The notes beneath the pieces were generated by a model. The model worked only from the letters and a program-made list of their open reading frames with translations. It searched no databases and was not told where the DNA came from. A program made the translations under genes and the position numbers. DNA of 43,317 nt. It comes from Desulfobulbaceae bacterium (GTDB lineage: Bacteria > Bacteroidota > Ignavibacteria > Kapaibacteriales > UBA2268). The stretch lies in the NCBI GenBank assembly GCA_018335795.1, contig JAGXRP010000063.1, positions 1 through 43,317 on the forward strand, given 5' to 3'. Positions 16,804 through 25,357 of the stretch are shown here, one piece after another. Every line of letters begins with the position of its first letter. Position 1 is the stretch's first letter.

Positions 16804-18069
16804 TTATTTTTTGCTTTGATAATCAATTCTTATGCTCAAATCGAAATCAAGATATTTATCGCAAAATTCGAAAATTGATTGTTGTGAACATGTTGTCATC
16901 ATTTCAATCACATCGTAAAATCTCTTGGCATCACCATAAAAAGTTCTGAAATTCCCAATCGTGTCCGCCAAACCTTGAGTATATTGAATCTCATTGGCGA
17001 TTGCTGTCATTAATCTGTTCTTTGTTTTTTCGACGAGATAGTCTAAATCTTTCCTTTTGCTGAGTAATTCAATCTCAATTTTCAACTCATTGGCTAAGAT
17101 ATCCGCTGTAACACTTGTATCCGAAGCTATTGCATAGAAAACCAACAAGGATGAAAATTGCCGTCTATCGGTAAATACTCCGGCTGATGATGCTACCTGC
17201 TTGCCTCGGACAAGGCTGTCATGCAACAAGCTGCTGCGTCCACCAGCTAAAATCTGCGATATGAAATCGGCTGTATCATTATCCGAATTCATATAATCAG
17301 GCAAATGAAATGCAATGAATACTGCATCTAAAGGTACTTCATCAGGGCTGACAAAGTGTTTCCCCTTTTGCACATTCACATTATTCCCATTGGTATGTGG
17401 GAGAGCACTCTCCGATTTCTCGCCAAAATATTTTTCGACAAGTTCAATTGTACTGTGTGGCTCGCAATCTCCGCAAATCACCAGCGATGCATTAGACGGT
17501 TTATAATATGTATCGAAAAATTTTCGTGCAAGCTCCAATGTAGAATTGTTAATATCGTCAATATCGCCATAAACATCCCATGAATAGGGCGTATCAGCTT
17601 TGTAAGCAAGTTCAGCAAGATATTTTCTAAATGTACCGTAAGTGCGATTTTCCACATTTTGCGAAATCTCCTCAATTACAACATTCTTTTGATTTGTCAA
17701 AGCATGCTCTGTTATCTCCGAATTGTACATTCTGTCCGAGTCTAACCATAAAGCAAGCTCCAATTGATTTGATGGCAATACCATCAAGTATGTCGTCTTG
17801 TTGTGTGTGGTATATGCATTATTCGAGCCACCGGCAAGAGTGCAAATCTTGTCAAATTCACCCTTCGGTAAATTTTTCGTACCCTCAAACATCAAATGCT
17901 CAAACAAATGAGCAAAGCCTCTGATTCCTTTATATTCATTGTATGAACCGACAAAATATGTAAGATTGATACTGATAATCGGCACTTTTCTTATCGATAC
18001 TATCGTCAAATCAAGTTGATTACTTAGTCGGTGTGTTATTATTGGAATATTTTTGGTCAAATCAAGCAT
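16804..18069 (-). CDS. M16 family zinc metallopeptidase
   Basis: An insulinase/processing-peptidase family protein of 421 residues. The inverted zinc motif is H54-L-F-E57-H58 (GFAHLFEHLMFEGT), with the downstream acidic ligand in NVVIEEISQNVENR (E133/E134). Two M16 half-domains are visible: the active N-terminal one to about residue 210, then the inactive C-terminal domain. No signal peptide is seen, so it may act in the cytoplasm, or the start may be misplaced. The single-unit size matches the short M16B peptidases, which often pair with an inactive partner. No partner lies beside it. It diverges from the EF-G-like gene across about 170 bases. The substrate is unknown. Confidence 0.92.
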   Translation of the reverse strand: MLDLTKNIPIITHRLSNQLDLTIVSIRKVPIISINLTYFVGSYNEYKGIRGFAHLFEHLMFEGTKNLPKGEFDKICTLAGGSNNAYTTHNKTTYLMVLPSNQLELALWLDSDRMYNSEITEHALTNQKNVVIEEISQNVENRTYGTFRKYLAELAYKADTPYSWDVYGDIDDINNSTLELARKFFDTYYKPSNASLVICGDCEPHSTIELVEKYFGEKSESALPHTNGNNVNVQKGKHFVSPDEVPLDAVFIAFHLPDYMNSDNDTADFISQILAGGRSSLLHDSLVRGKQVASSAGVFTDRRQFSSLLVFYAIASDTSVTADILANELKIEIELLSKRKDLDYLVEKTKNRLMTAIANEIQYTQGLADTIGNFRTFYGDAKRFYDVIEMMTTCSQQSIFEFCDKYLDFDLSIRIDYQSKK

Positions 18070-18237
18070 TTTTTTCTTCTATAGTTTTATTTTTTATCAA
18101 AGAACAAAAGCGAATAAAAGTGAAAAATATTACAAAATTTGCAAAAAAAATTTTATTATCTCAAAAATTATAACTAATTTAAAGTTTATTTGATTAGCGA
18201 AATTGTTAAAAACAGTTTTTATACGTGGAGCTTATAT

Positions 18238-20367
18238 ATGAAGGTTTATGAACCAAAAAATATCAGGAACATCGCATTAGTTGGACATGCGGGTTCGGGG
18301 AAAACATCTATCGCAGAGGCTATGCTTTTTCATGCAGGTAGTATCAGCCGTAGAGGTACTGTAGAAGATAACAATACAGTATCGGATTTCAACGAACTCG
18401 AACACGAGAAAAGCTCGTCTGTGTTTAGCTCAATTATGTTTGCTGAGTACAACAACACCAAAATCAATATCATCGATACTCCCGGGTATGATGATTATAT
18501 CGGCGAAATGATTGCGCCGATGCATGTTTGCGACACCGCAGTAGTGGTAGTCAATTCCGTCAACGGGCTCGAAGTTGGTACTGAAAACGGAATGACTTAT
18601 GCCGCAAAATCCAACAAACCGACTATCTTTTTACTGAATAAGTTAGATATCGAGCAATCAAAATTTGACTCTGTAGTCGAAGATATTAAGGCTCAGGTCG
18701 GCAATAGTGCTACCATTTTCCAGTATCCGCTCAATGCCGGTGCCGGATTTAATACAGTAATTGACATACTTTCGATGAAAGCTGTCAAATATACAGGAAG
18801 CACCGAACCCGAAATTTTAGATTTACCCGCTACCGAAGTTGAAAGAGTCGAAACTCTCAGGAATGAACTCATAGAATCTATCGCCGAAAGTGACGAAGAT
18901 TTGATGAACCAATATTTCGAGGAAGGCAGTCTGACTGATGAACAAATCGCTAAAGGATTGAAAAAAGCATTGATAGCACGTGAAATCATGCCGATTTTCT
19001 GCGTTTGTTCCAAAAATTTCATCGGTTTCAAATATGTTATGGATTTCATCGTAAAGGAAGTTCCTACTCCAAGCGAAATGCCTGTAGCAGTCGAAGAAGG
19101 CAGCATCAAAGTAGATAGCGACCCATCGGCAAAAGTATCGCTCTTCTTTTTCAAAATGGTTTCTGACCCTCGACTTGGCGATATGACTTTCTTCAAAGTG
19201 ATGTCGGGCAAATTACATTCAGGAATTGACCTTGTCAATGCCGATAGAGGTTCATCCGAACGTATCGGTCAAGTTTTTGTTATAAACGGCAAAAAACGCG
19301 ACGAAGTTTCCGAAATGCTCGCCGGTGACATCGGTTCGACCGTTAAATTGAAATCAACAAATGTCAACGACACTTTGCACGAAAAGAATTTCAACGTTAC
19401 TTTCCAAAAAATCGAATATCCAAACCCGAAAGTCCGTACAGCCGTCGTTCCCAAAACTAAGGGCGAGGAAGAAAAAGTCGGTATGGGATTGCATGCCCTT
19501 CACGCCGAAGACCCAACTATCGTAATCGAACATTCGCAGGAATTGCGCCAAACAATTGTATTTGCACAAGGCGAATTGCATTTGGGCGTTATCAAATGGC
19601 GACTCGAAAATCGCTACAAGGTAGAAGCCGTCTTTATCGAACCGAGAGTGCCGTACCGCGAAACTATCCAGAAAAAAGCCCAAGGCAGTTACCGCCACAA
19701 AAAGCAAAGTGGTGGAGCAGGGCAATTTGCTGAAGTTCATATGATGGTCGAGCCTTGGTACGAGAATTTGCCAAATCCCGATGGAATGTCAGTCCGTGGG
19801 AAAGACCTCTACGATCTTGATTGGGGCGGAAAGCTCGAATTTGTCAACTGCATCGTGGGCGGTGTAATTGACCAACGTTTTATGCCCGCAATTTTGAAAG
19901 GCGTCATGGAAAAAATGCAAGAGGGACCATTGACAGGCTCTTACGTTCGCGATATTCGCGTGGCAATTTACGATGGCAAAATGCACCCCGTTGATTCAAA
20001 CGAAGCAGCCTTCAAGACAGCAGGGATGATGGTTTTCAAAGATAATTTCACTCAAGCAAGCCCGAAAATACTCGAACCGATTTACGATATCGAAGTGAAA
20101 GTGCCCGAAGACTACGTTGGCGACGTCATGAGCGACCTTCCTTCGCGTCGCGGAGTGATTTTGGGGATTGATTCCGAAGGTAAATATCAGAAAATCAAAG
20201 CACGTATGCCGCTTGCCGAAGTGGACAAGTATTCGCAGGCTTTGCGTTCGATGACTCAAGCGAGAGCCACCTTTACATCTGCTTTTTCCGAATACCAAGC
20301 TGTACCTCCGAACGTTCAAATCGAATTGATGGAAGCCTACAAAAAGCAACAATCAGACGACGAATAG
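18238..20367 (+). CDS. Elongation factor G-like GTPase (EF-G-II type)
   Basis: A translational GTPase of 709 residues with the full EF-G domain set. The P-loop is GHAGSGKT (K22), not the AHIDAGKT of canonical EF-G. Switch II reads DTPGYDDY with Tyr84 where canonical factors have the catalytic His. G4 is NKLD. These features mark the EF-G-II/EF-G-like branch, and canonical fusA is presumably elsewhere. Domain IV (SYRHKKQSGGAGQFAEV) is intact. The frame opens at a TTG (18190), but the ATG at 18238 has GGAG exactly 7 bases upstream and begins with the expected KNIRNIALVGH. The gene stands alone with its own terminator. Its exact ribosomal role in this organism is unknown. Confidence 0.93.
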   Translation: MKVYEPKNIRNIALVGHAGSGKTSIAEAMLFHAGSISRRGTVEDNNTVSDFNELEHEKSSSVFSSIMFAEYNNTKINIIDTPGYDDYIGEMIAPMHVCDTAVVVVNSVNGLEVGTENGMTYAAKSNKPTIFLLNKLDIEQSKFDSVVEDIKAQVGNSATIFQYPLNAGAGFNTVIDILSMKAVKYTGSTEPEILDLPATEVERVETLRNELIESIAESDEDLMNQYFEEGSLTDEQIAKGLKKALIAREIMPIFCVCSKNFIGFKYVMDFIVKEVPTPSEMPVAVEEGSIKVDSDPSAKVSLFFFKMVSDPRLGDMTFFKVMSGKLHSGIDLVNADRGSSERIGQVFVINGKKRDEVSEMLAGDIGSTVKLKSTNVNDTLHEKNFNVTFQKIEYPNPKVRTAVVPKTKGEEEKVGMGLHALHAEDPTIVIEHSQELRQTIVFAQGELHLGVIKWRLENRYKVEAVFIEPRVPYRETIQKKAQGSYRHKKQSGGAGQFAEVHMMVEPWYENLPNPDGMSVRGKDLYDLDWGGKLEFVNCIVGGVIDQRFMPAILKGVMEKMQEGPLTGSYVRDIRVAIYDGKMHPVDSNEAAFKTAGMMVFKDNFTQASPKILEPIYDIEVKVPEDYVGDVMSDLPSRRGVILGIDSEGKYQKIKARMPLAEVDKYSQALRSMTQARATFTSAFSEYQAVPPNVQIELMEAYKKQQSDDE

Positions 20368-20396
20368 TCACGCTTTTATATAATTATTGTCTTGAA

Positions 20397-20427
20397 AATC
20401 CGGTTTCACAAAAGCCGGATTTTTTTT
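20397..20427 (+). terminator. Intrinsic terminator of the EF-G-like gene
   Basis: Stem AATCCGG/CCGGATT with additional TT/AA pairing around a small bulge, followed by a run of eight T, about 30 bases after the stop codon. The stem core matches that of the terminator at 24079-24111. Confidence 0.85.
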
Positions 20428-20462
20428 CTTACACAATTCACTTTTTTCTTGCATAACAAAAA

Positions 20463-20470
20463 TATTTTTG
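20463..20470 (+). promoter_or_regulatory. Probable -7 element of the T9SS cargo gene
   Basis: TATTTTTG fits TAnnTTTG and lies 44 bases before the ATG at 20515. No convincing -33 TTTG is seen at the expected distance. Confidence 0.4.
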
Positions 20471-20514
20471 TATATTGCAAAGTGGAGCTTTAAAAATATG
20501 AAAAAGGTGTGATT

Positions 20515-21102
20515 ATGATTAACAAGCATGATACTCATTCCAAAATACAAGTTTTCTTACTTGTATTCTTTTTTCTAACTGCGTTCGGAGAGTTATTCTC
20601 TCAAAAGGAGTATTATAATTGGGATTATTGTGGTCAATTCGATTCTTATAAAAATGATGATTCATTAGGTTTTGTGATAAGTTTCGATACTCCCGACGGA
20701 GAACCAAAGAGATTAAGGAAAAGTTTTATGGGAACAGATGAAGGGAATTCAACAATTTCTACATCACGAGGTGAATTACTATTTGCCTCCAACGGAGTAT
20801 ATATTTATAATTATCTAAATTTTCCTAAATTAATGACAGATAAGAATAATAATACTAGAATCGGTCATTTTTCACACATAGGGTTAGCAGATGCAACTTC
20901 TTCTACACAAGGCGTTTTATGGGTTAAAAAACCACAATCTGATAGTCTTTATTATTTATTTTACCATAATCTTTTTCAACTTGAAGTAAATAAATATCTC
21001 ACTAGTTTAGAATATGTCATTATTGATATTTCTGCTAATAATGGAAAAGGACAAATAATCTCAATGAATAATGATTTAATACCTTACAATCATAATGAAT
21101 GA
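20515..21102 (+). CDS. N-terminal part of an interrupted T9SS-secreted protein
   Basis: This frame starts at an ATG with AAAAAGG 7 bases upstream and runs 195 codons to a TGA at 21100-21102. It carries a signal peptide (hydrophobic residues 12-28, likely cleavage near LFSQ) and the start of an extracellular beta-rich domain with blocks such as RGELLFASNGVYIYN and GVLWVKKPQSDSLYYLFYH. These resemble the propeller-like N-terminal domain of large Bacteroidota adhesin-like proteins. Downstream sequence continues in the same frame with no further stop to 24063, so this is the first part of a gene of about 1,180 codons. Base composition is markedly AT-rich, about 25% G+C over 20821-20880. Confidence 0.75.
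   Translation: MINKHDTHSKIQVFLLVFFFLTAFGELFSQKEYYNWDYCGQFDSYKNDDSLGFVISFDTPDGEPKRLRKSFMGTDEGNSTISTSRGELLFASNGVYIYNYLNFPKLMTDKNNNTRIGHFSHIGLADATSSTQGVLWVKKPQSDSLYYLFYHNLFQLEVNKYLTSLEYVIIDISANNGKGQIISMNNDLIPYNHNE
21100..21102 (+). other. In-frame TGA interrupting the T9SS cargo gene
   Basis: TGA at 21100-21102 is flanked on both sides by the same open frame. The next codons read K-D-V-I-P-T-N-I-T-C-Y-E-K and continue without a stop to the natural end. One base change (for example from TGG or AGA/CGA) accounts for it. TGA is a normal stop elsewhere in the window, for instance in the AI-2E permease gene. Confidence 0.85.
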
Positions 21103-24063
21103 AAAGATGTTATTCCGACTAATATTACTTGCTATGAAAAATTACTTGGCATAGTTCATCCTAATGGTTATGATACATGGATAATATTTCCAATGCTTGT
21201 GAAAAAAAAACATGAATATGAAATGTATATCTGCACATATCTGATTACAAAGGATGGTTTTTCAGAACCTAAAATAACAACAACTTCTATTTTATCGGGA
21301 GTACATGGACAGATGAAAGTAAATCATAATGGCGATTTAATTGCTATGGTTTTTTCTCAATCTAATGACATATCATTCTTTTCATTTAATAATGAAACGG
21401 GAGAATTGGATTCATTATTGCATATGAATCATCCTTCTTTAAATGAACCATATGGACTAGAATTTTCTCCTAACAATAATAAATTGTATACTTGGGGATT
21501 GTGGGGTGGATTGTTCCATATTGATATTTCAAAAATTGATTTACTAAGTATAAGAACTAATACATATGAGTTTCCGGACAATATAGGTAGTTATTTTAGT
21601 AACTTACAATTAGCTCCTAATGGAAAAATATATTTTGGTCAGCATGTAATTGAAAACCCTAACGCTGAGGCAAAAGATGTCATAGTAAGAAATCCTGATG
21701 TACTTATGGGTTGTAACAGCACTCCAACTGTACTTCAGGGATCATTTAGATTTGAAGTAAAAATTAGTACAGAAACAGTTTGTGAGGGTGATACTCTGAT
21801 TTTGAGTGCTGTACCTGAGCCGGATTTCACAACAAATACTTATTCATGGGAAGCTCCCGACGGAAAAATATATATAGGTAAAGTGCTTAGAATTCCCAAT
21901 GCTAAAAAGTCGGACGAAGGGCTTTATAAATTAACAATGGAACTAAATAGCACAATTGTTCATGATTCAGTTTATGTTTTTATTAAGGAAGCTCCAATTG
22001 CCAAAATTTCTGGAGGTACAATAATTTGCTCCGGTGAAACAACCTTATTCGCAGATAAAAACGATGCATACAGCTATTTATGGTCCACCGGAGAAACCAC
22101 AGATAATATTTCCGTCAGCACAGAAGGAACTTATGTTTTAACCGTTACAAATGACAATGGATGCGAAGCAACTGATTCAGTTTACGTAACTTATAAAGAT
22201 GATTTAACTTTCTCCATCCTCGCACCCGATTATATCTGTTTGGGTGATACAATTGTTTTGAAAACGAGTTTGACTGGCGATGGTTATAAATATGATTGGT
22301 CAACGGGCGAAAAAACTCCTGAAATTGTGATTACTCGCGGTGGTGAATATTCCCTTACAGTCGTATCTGATGCGGGTTGCACAGGCGTTCAAACAATCAC
22401 AATCGAAGAATTTGACAAACCCGAAATTAATTTCGAGAAATATTTGTACGAACTGTGCGAAGGGGAGAGCCTCACACTTCATCCACTTGAAATTAATTCC
22501 GAAAATTATTACAAATGGAACGACGGCTTAAATTCCTCCGAACGCATTATTAGCGAATCCGGCGATTATTATCTCGTGGCAACTTCTCCCAACGGCTGCA
22601 CAGACACAGCCTTTGCTAAAGTCACAGTTTACGCTCTGCCAAAAGCCGAAATTCTCGCATCGTCGCTCTCAGCCTGTTTCGGCGAAGAAATCACATTAAC
22701 CGCGAATAATTTCAATCCCGATTATAAATATTTCTGGTCAACAGACGAAACAAGCGAATCAATCACGGTTTCCGCCTCCGGAAAATATAAATTAAAAATC
22801 ACAAATAATATTTGCACAGACAGCACCGAAATTGATGTTACAATTTATCCGGATTTGGAACTCGAATTATTCGCATCGCCACTCTCAATCTGTAATGAGG
22901 AACCGGTCAGACTATCGTCAAAATTGAAATATGATGCATATTTCTGGTCAACCGACGAAACTACGGAAACAATCACAGTCACACAATCCGGACTTTATTC
23001 CCTTCGCGTGGAAAATGAGGCAGGATGCACAGATTCAGCAACTATCGATATTCGACAAAATAATATTTCACTTATTCCGGACAAAAATTCTATTGATGTC
23101 GGTGAAATATGCCTTGGTACAAAAGTCACCGAAACATTAAAATTAACCGTTGAGACAGATTCCGATTTATCAATAAGCGAAATTTATTTCCAAAATAATT
23201 ATTTCACAATCGATAATATTAATTCATTTATCCGTACATATACAAACGGAGAAGTAATAGAATTATCAATTAATTACGTTCCTCAAACTATTGCTGATAT
23301 TTCCGATAAATTAATAATTAAATCCGATTCTCCTTGTGAATTCACGCTTGAAATTCCTCTCTCGGCAAGCAGCAAAATGGATTTCATATTTTCCTTGCCC
23401 GTGATGAAAGTAGAATCCGGCGCTTCTATTGCGATTCCTCTTTATGCCAAACTGGTCTGTCCCGATTGGCAGAGCTTTAACACCGATTATGAAGTCACAA
23501 TCGCTTTCGATGCCGAGTATTTCTACCCCGACAACGTCCAATTTGGGCAAATCGTGAGCAATACTCGTTTCGGAGCCGATAGAATAATCACAATCAAAGC
23601 TCCCGCAGCAGAATTTTCTCCCCAAAATAAAATAATTAATTATATTTATGGCAAAGCCCTCGTTGGTCGCAGCGAAGCCACAGCATTAAAAATTAATTCT
23701 GCTACATTAGATGAACCGAAATATTATTCCGAAACCATTAATGGCGAACTCACTGTCGAAGGTTGCGTCAATGATTTGAGTGGCATACAGATGTTCAAAC
23801 CAACTGCCTCGACAGTCGCTCCCAATCCAGCTCGTGACGAAATCATATTAAGCATCTCAACCCAAGAACAAGGCAATTTCCGCATCGAAATTTACGACAT
23901 TCACGGCAGAATCGTCCACAAAGGTGACTTCAAACGCGCCGCTAACACATTGGAAATCTTAGAGTTCAACGTAAACACAAAATCCATCGGCAACGGAACA
24001 TACACGATCCAACTCATCACCCCTTGGAATAAAGTTTCGCAACAAGTTATGATAATGAAGTAA
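21103..24063 (+). CDS. C-terminal part of the T9SS-secreted protein, Ig-like repeats and sorting domain
   Basis: This section of the frame is open from just after the TGA. The first ATG is at 21193, so an independently translated product would have 956 residues and lack a signal peptide. The first ~180 residues continue the propeller-like domain (GQMKVNHNGDLIAMVFSQ, APNGKIYFGQHV). About six Ig-like modules follow, five of which share WSTGET/WSTDET-type cores. Next comes an HYDIN/ASPM-like sandwich (KLTVETDSDLSISEIYF) and a 90-residue C-terminal T9SS type A sorting domain (VAPNPARDEIILSIS, IEIYDIHGRIVHKG, NGTYTIQL). Such proteins are exported by Sec and then attached at the surface or released by T9SS. 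Ligand or role is unknown. Confidence 0.8.
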   Translation, partial: KDVIPTNITCYEKLLGIVHPNGYDTWIIFPMLVKKKHEYEMYICTYLITKDGFSEPKITTTSILSGVHGQMKVNHNGDLIAMVFSQSNDISFFSFNNETGELDSLLHMNHPSLNEPYGLEFSPNNNKLYTWGLWGGLFHIDISKIDLLSIRTNTYEFPDNIGSYFSNLQLAPNGKIYFGQHVIENPNAEAKDVIVRNPDVLMGCNSTPTVLQGSFRFEVKISTETVCEGDTLILSAVPEPDFTTNTYSWEAPDGKIYIGKVLRIPNAKKSDEGLYKLTMELNSTIVHDSVYVFIKEAPIAKISGGTIICSGETTLFADKNDAYSYLWSTGETTDNISVSTEGTYVLTVTNDNGCEATDSVYVTYKDDLTFSILAPDYICLGDTIVLKTSLTGDGYKYDWSTGEKTPEIVITRGGEYSLTVVSDAGCTGVQTITIEEFDKPEINFEKYLYELCEGESLTLHPLEINSENYYKWNDGLNSSERIISESGDYYLVATSPNGCTDTAFAKVTVYALPKAEILASSLSACFGEEITLTANNFNPDYKYFWSTDETSESITVSASGKYKLKITNNICTDSTEIDVTIYPDLELELFASPLSICNEEPVRLSSKLKYDAYFWSTDETTETITVTQSGLYSLRVENEAGCTDSATIDIRQNNISLIPDKNSIDVGEICLGTKVTETLKLTVETDSDLSISEIYFQNNYFTIDNINSFIRTYTNGEVIELSINYVPQTIADISDKLIIKSDSPCEFTLEIPLSASSKMDFIFSLPVMKVESGASIAIPLYAKLVCPDWQSFNTDYEVTIAFDAEYFYPDNVQFGQIVSNTRFGADRIITIKAPAAEFSPQNKIINYIYGKALVGRSEATALKINSATLDEPKYYSETINGELTVEGCVNDLSGIQMFKPTASTVAPNPARDEIILSISTQEQGNFRIEIYDIHGRIVHKGDFKRAANTLEILEFNVNTKSIGNGTYTIQLITPWNKVSQQVMIMK
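21991..23050 (+). repeat. Five tandem Ig-like modules in the T9SS cargo
   Basis: Five protein-level repeats of about 70 residues each begin near 21991, 22200, 22411, 22633 and 22849. Each has an early Cys (such as IICSGE, YICLGD, ACFGEE), a central W-S-T-G/D-E or W-N-D-G core and a late Cys-T/S-D block. They are diverged in DNA, so recombination between copies should be limited. The paired Cys residues could form one disulfide per module. Confidence 0.8.
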
Positions 24064-24078
24064 CCGCTACATTCTAAG

Positions 24079-24111
24079 AATCCGGATTGTAAAAAGCAGT
24101 CCGGATTTTTT
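24079..24111 (+). terminator. Intrinsic terminator of the T9SS cargo gene
   Basis: An 11-bp stem AATCCGGATTG/CAGTCCGGATT with one G-T pair and a 7-base loop, followed by a T-run, 15 bases after the stop codon. Confidence 0.9.
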
Positions 24112-24178
24112 ATTACCAATTTATTTTGAAATGTGATTCCTCATAACGCAAAATCGCCCCGATTTAAACAATTATTCT

Positions 24179-24186
24179 TACATTTG
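24179..24186 (+). promoter_or_regulatory. Probable -7 element of the exosortase gene
   Basis: TACATTTG matches TAnnTTTG, 29 bases before the first ATG at 24216. It follows the terminator of the upstream gene. The -33 partner is not obvious. Confidence 0.45.
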
Positions 24187-24215
24187 TAATGAATTTAGTT
24201 TGGTTCAACTAAAAA

Positions 24216-24725
24216 ATGATTTACAAAATGAAGAAATATTTGCCTCTAATCAAGTTTTTTGGAATATTTTTGGGAGTAATTGCCGCGTATTACGTGTTGA
24301 TTACTCTTTTCCCTGATTCAATTAATTTCTACATCAACGCTACAGCGCAACTATCAGCATGGTTTCTATCTATTTTCGGCATCAAAGCCGTCGCCCAAGG
24401 TGCAAGTATAATTACAGATGAACTCATAATCGCCCTCGCATTTGGTTGCGAAGGTAGCGAGCCGATTGTGCTGTATATCGCAGCAGTATCTGCATTTCCC
24501 GCTCAGCTCAAGCCAAAACTAATCGGTGGGCTTGTTGGTGTGCTAATTCTATATTTTCTAAATTTGATTAGGATTGTATTACTTTACTACATTGGATTGA
24601 GCGAGACATTCGATTTTGACCTATTTCATGTGATAGTATTCCCTGTAATATTTATAATTATCGCATTAATCGTATTCGTAGGATGGCTTAAATGGCAAAA
24701 CAAGTTCAATACAAAAGTATCGTAA
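24216..24725 (+). CDS. Exosortase/archaeosortase family transpeptidase (small, XrtH-sized)
   Basis: An integral membrane protein of 169 residues with about five helices. The family's catalytic triad is visible: Cys78 in ALAFGCEGSEPIVLY, Arg119 in FLNLIRIVLLYYIG and His138 in DLFHVIVFPVIF. Exosortases cleave the C-terminal sorting tail (PEP-CTERM-like) of exported proteins and transfer them to another acceptor. Length and the following membrane gene recall the XrtH type, but subfamily assignment by eye is tentative. No protein in the window ends in a PEP-CTERM-like tripartite tail. An ATG at 24228 is an alternative start. The 3' end overlaps the next gene by 34 bases, so the two are coupled. 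Confidence 0.88.
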   Translation: MIYKMKKYLPLIKFFGIFLGVIAAYYVLITLFPDSINFYINATAQLSAWFLSIFGIKAVAQGASIITDELIIALAFGCEGSEPIVLYIAAVSAFPAQLKPKLIGGLVGVLILYFLNLIRIVLLYYIGLSETFDFDLFHVIVFPVIFIIIALIVFVGWLKWQNKFNTKVS

Positions 24726-25357
24726 TCAAACGACCAATTTTGTACTTTGTGGTATCGTTTACCCTCGTTTTCGGGCTGGGATTGTACATATATTCGCTTA
24801 TGCAAGATGATATTATGAATCATTTTATGAATACGGGCAATTCGTTTTTCCGTTCATATATCAACACTGATTTGTCGCTGAACACTGCTGTTAATCTATC
24901 GAAAGATGAAAGCAATGCAAATATACTCTTAGTTCAAACGATATTTTATGCAAAAAAGAATGCTGACGGTACGATTCAATCGAAAGGCATACTAATAAAC
25001 ATTTTCAACGAAGCATATTTCCCGATTATATTTGTTATGGCATTAGTGATTGCCACCCCAATAGTTTGGATGCGGAAATGGTTTTCATTATTAATTGCAA
25101 TTGTTTTGATTTTCGCTTTCGTCTATTTCAAGCTTTTTGCTATAGTGATGGATAATTATTCATACCCGGAAATGGCTGTCAAACGACTTCCTATAATCGT
25201 TTCTCAAGTTGTATATTTTTACAATATGACACTTACTGCTACAGGTACCGGAACTAATCTAATAATCGGTTTATTTATTTGGTTAGCATCATCAATCAGA
25301 CGGCAAGAATTGAATTTAATCATGGATTTTGTAAATAAAAAAGCTGTCCCAAATTGA
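24692..25357 (+). CDS. Exosortase-linked membrane protein, unknown function
   Basis: A 221-residue protein with four hydrophobic helices: about residues 14-35 (PILYFVVSFTLVFGLGLYIY), 108-128, 130-155 and 187-205. A ~70-residue loop with Asn/Asp-rich sequence lies between helices 1 and 2. By topology the loop should be periplasmic. Its ATG lies 34 bases inside the exosortase gene, which implies translational coupling and a joint function. Small exosortases are known to travel with dedicated membrane proteins of unknown role, and this looks like such a partner. No catalytic motif is seen. The last codons overlap a terminator serving the opposite strand. Confidence 0.82.
   Translation: MAKQVQYKSIVIKRPILYFVVSFTLVFGLGLYIYSLMQDDIMNHFMNTGNSFFRSYINTDLSLNTAVNLSKDESNANILLVQTIFYAKKNADGTIQSKGILINIFNEAYFPIIFVMALVIATPIVWMRKWFSLLIAIVLIFAFVYFKLFAIVMDNYSYPEMAVKRLPIIVSQVVYFYNMTLTATGTGTNLIIGLFIWLASSIRRQELNLIMDFVNKKAVPN

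Noticed and set aside
18693-19238. 181-codon minus-strand frame inside the EF-G-like gene
   Set aside because: It lies wholly antisense to a clearly coding, conserved gene and has Ser/Leu-rich shadow composition.
21100-21102. Selenocysteine or reassigned TGA
   Set aside because: No SECIS-like hairpin is evident just downstream, the protein is not a redox enzyme, and TGA acts as a normal stop in other genes here.
23311-23625. 104-codon minus-strand frame inside the T9SS cargo gene
   Set aside because: Antisense shadow of the sandwich domain. No ribosome site or family pattern.
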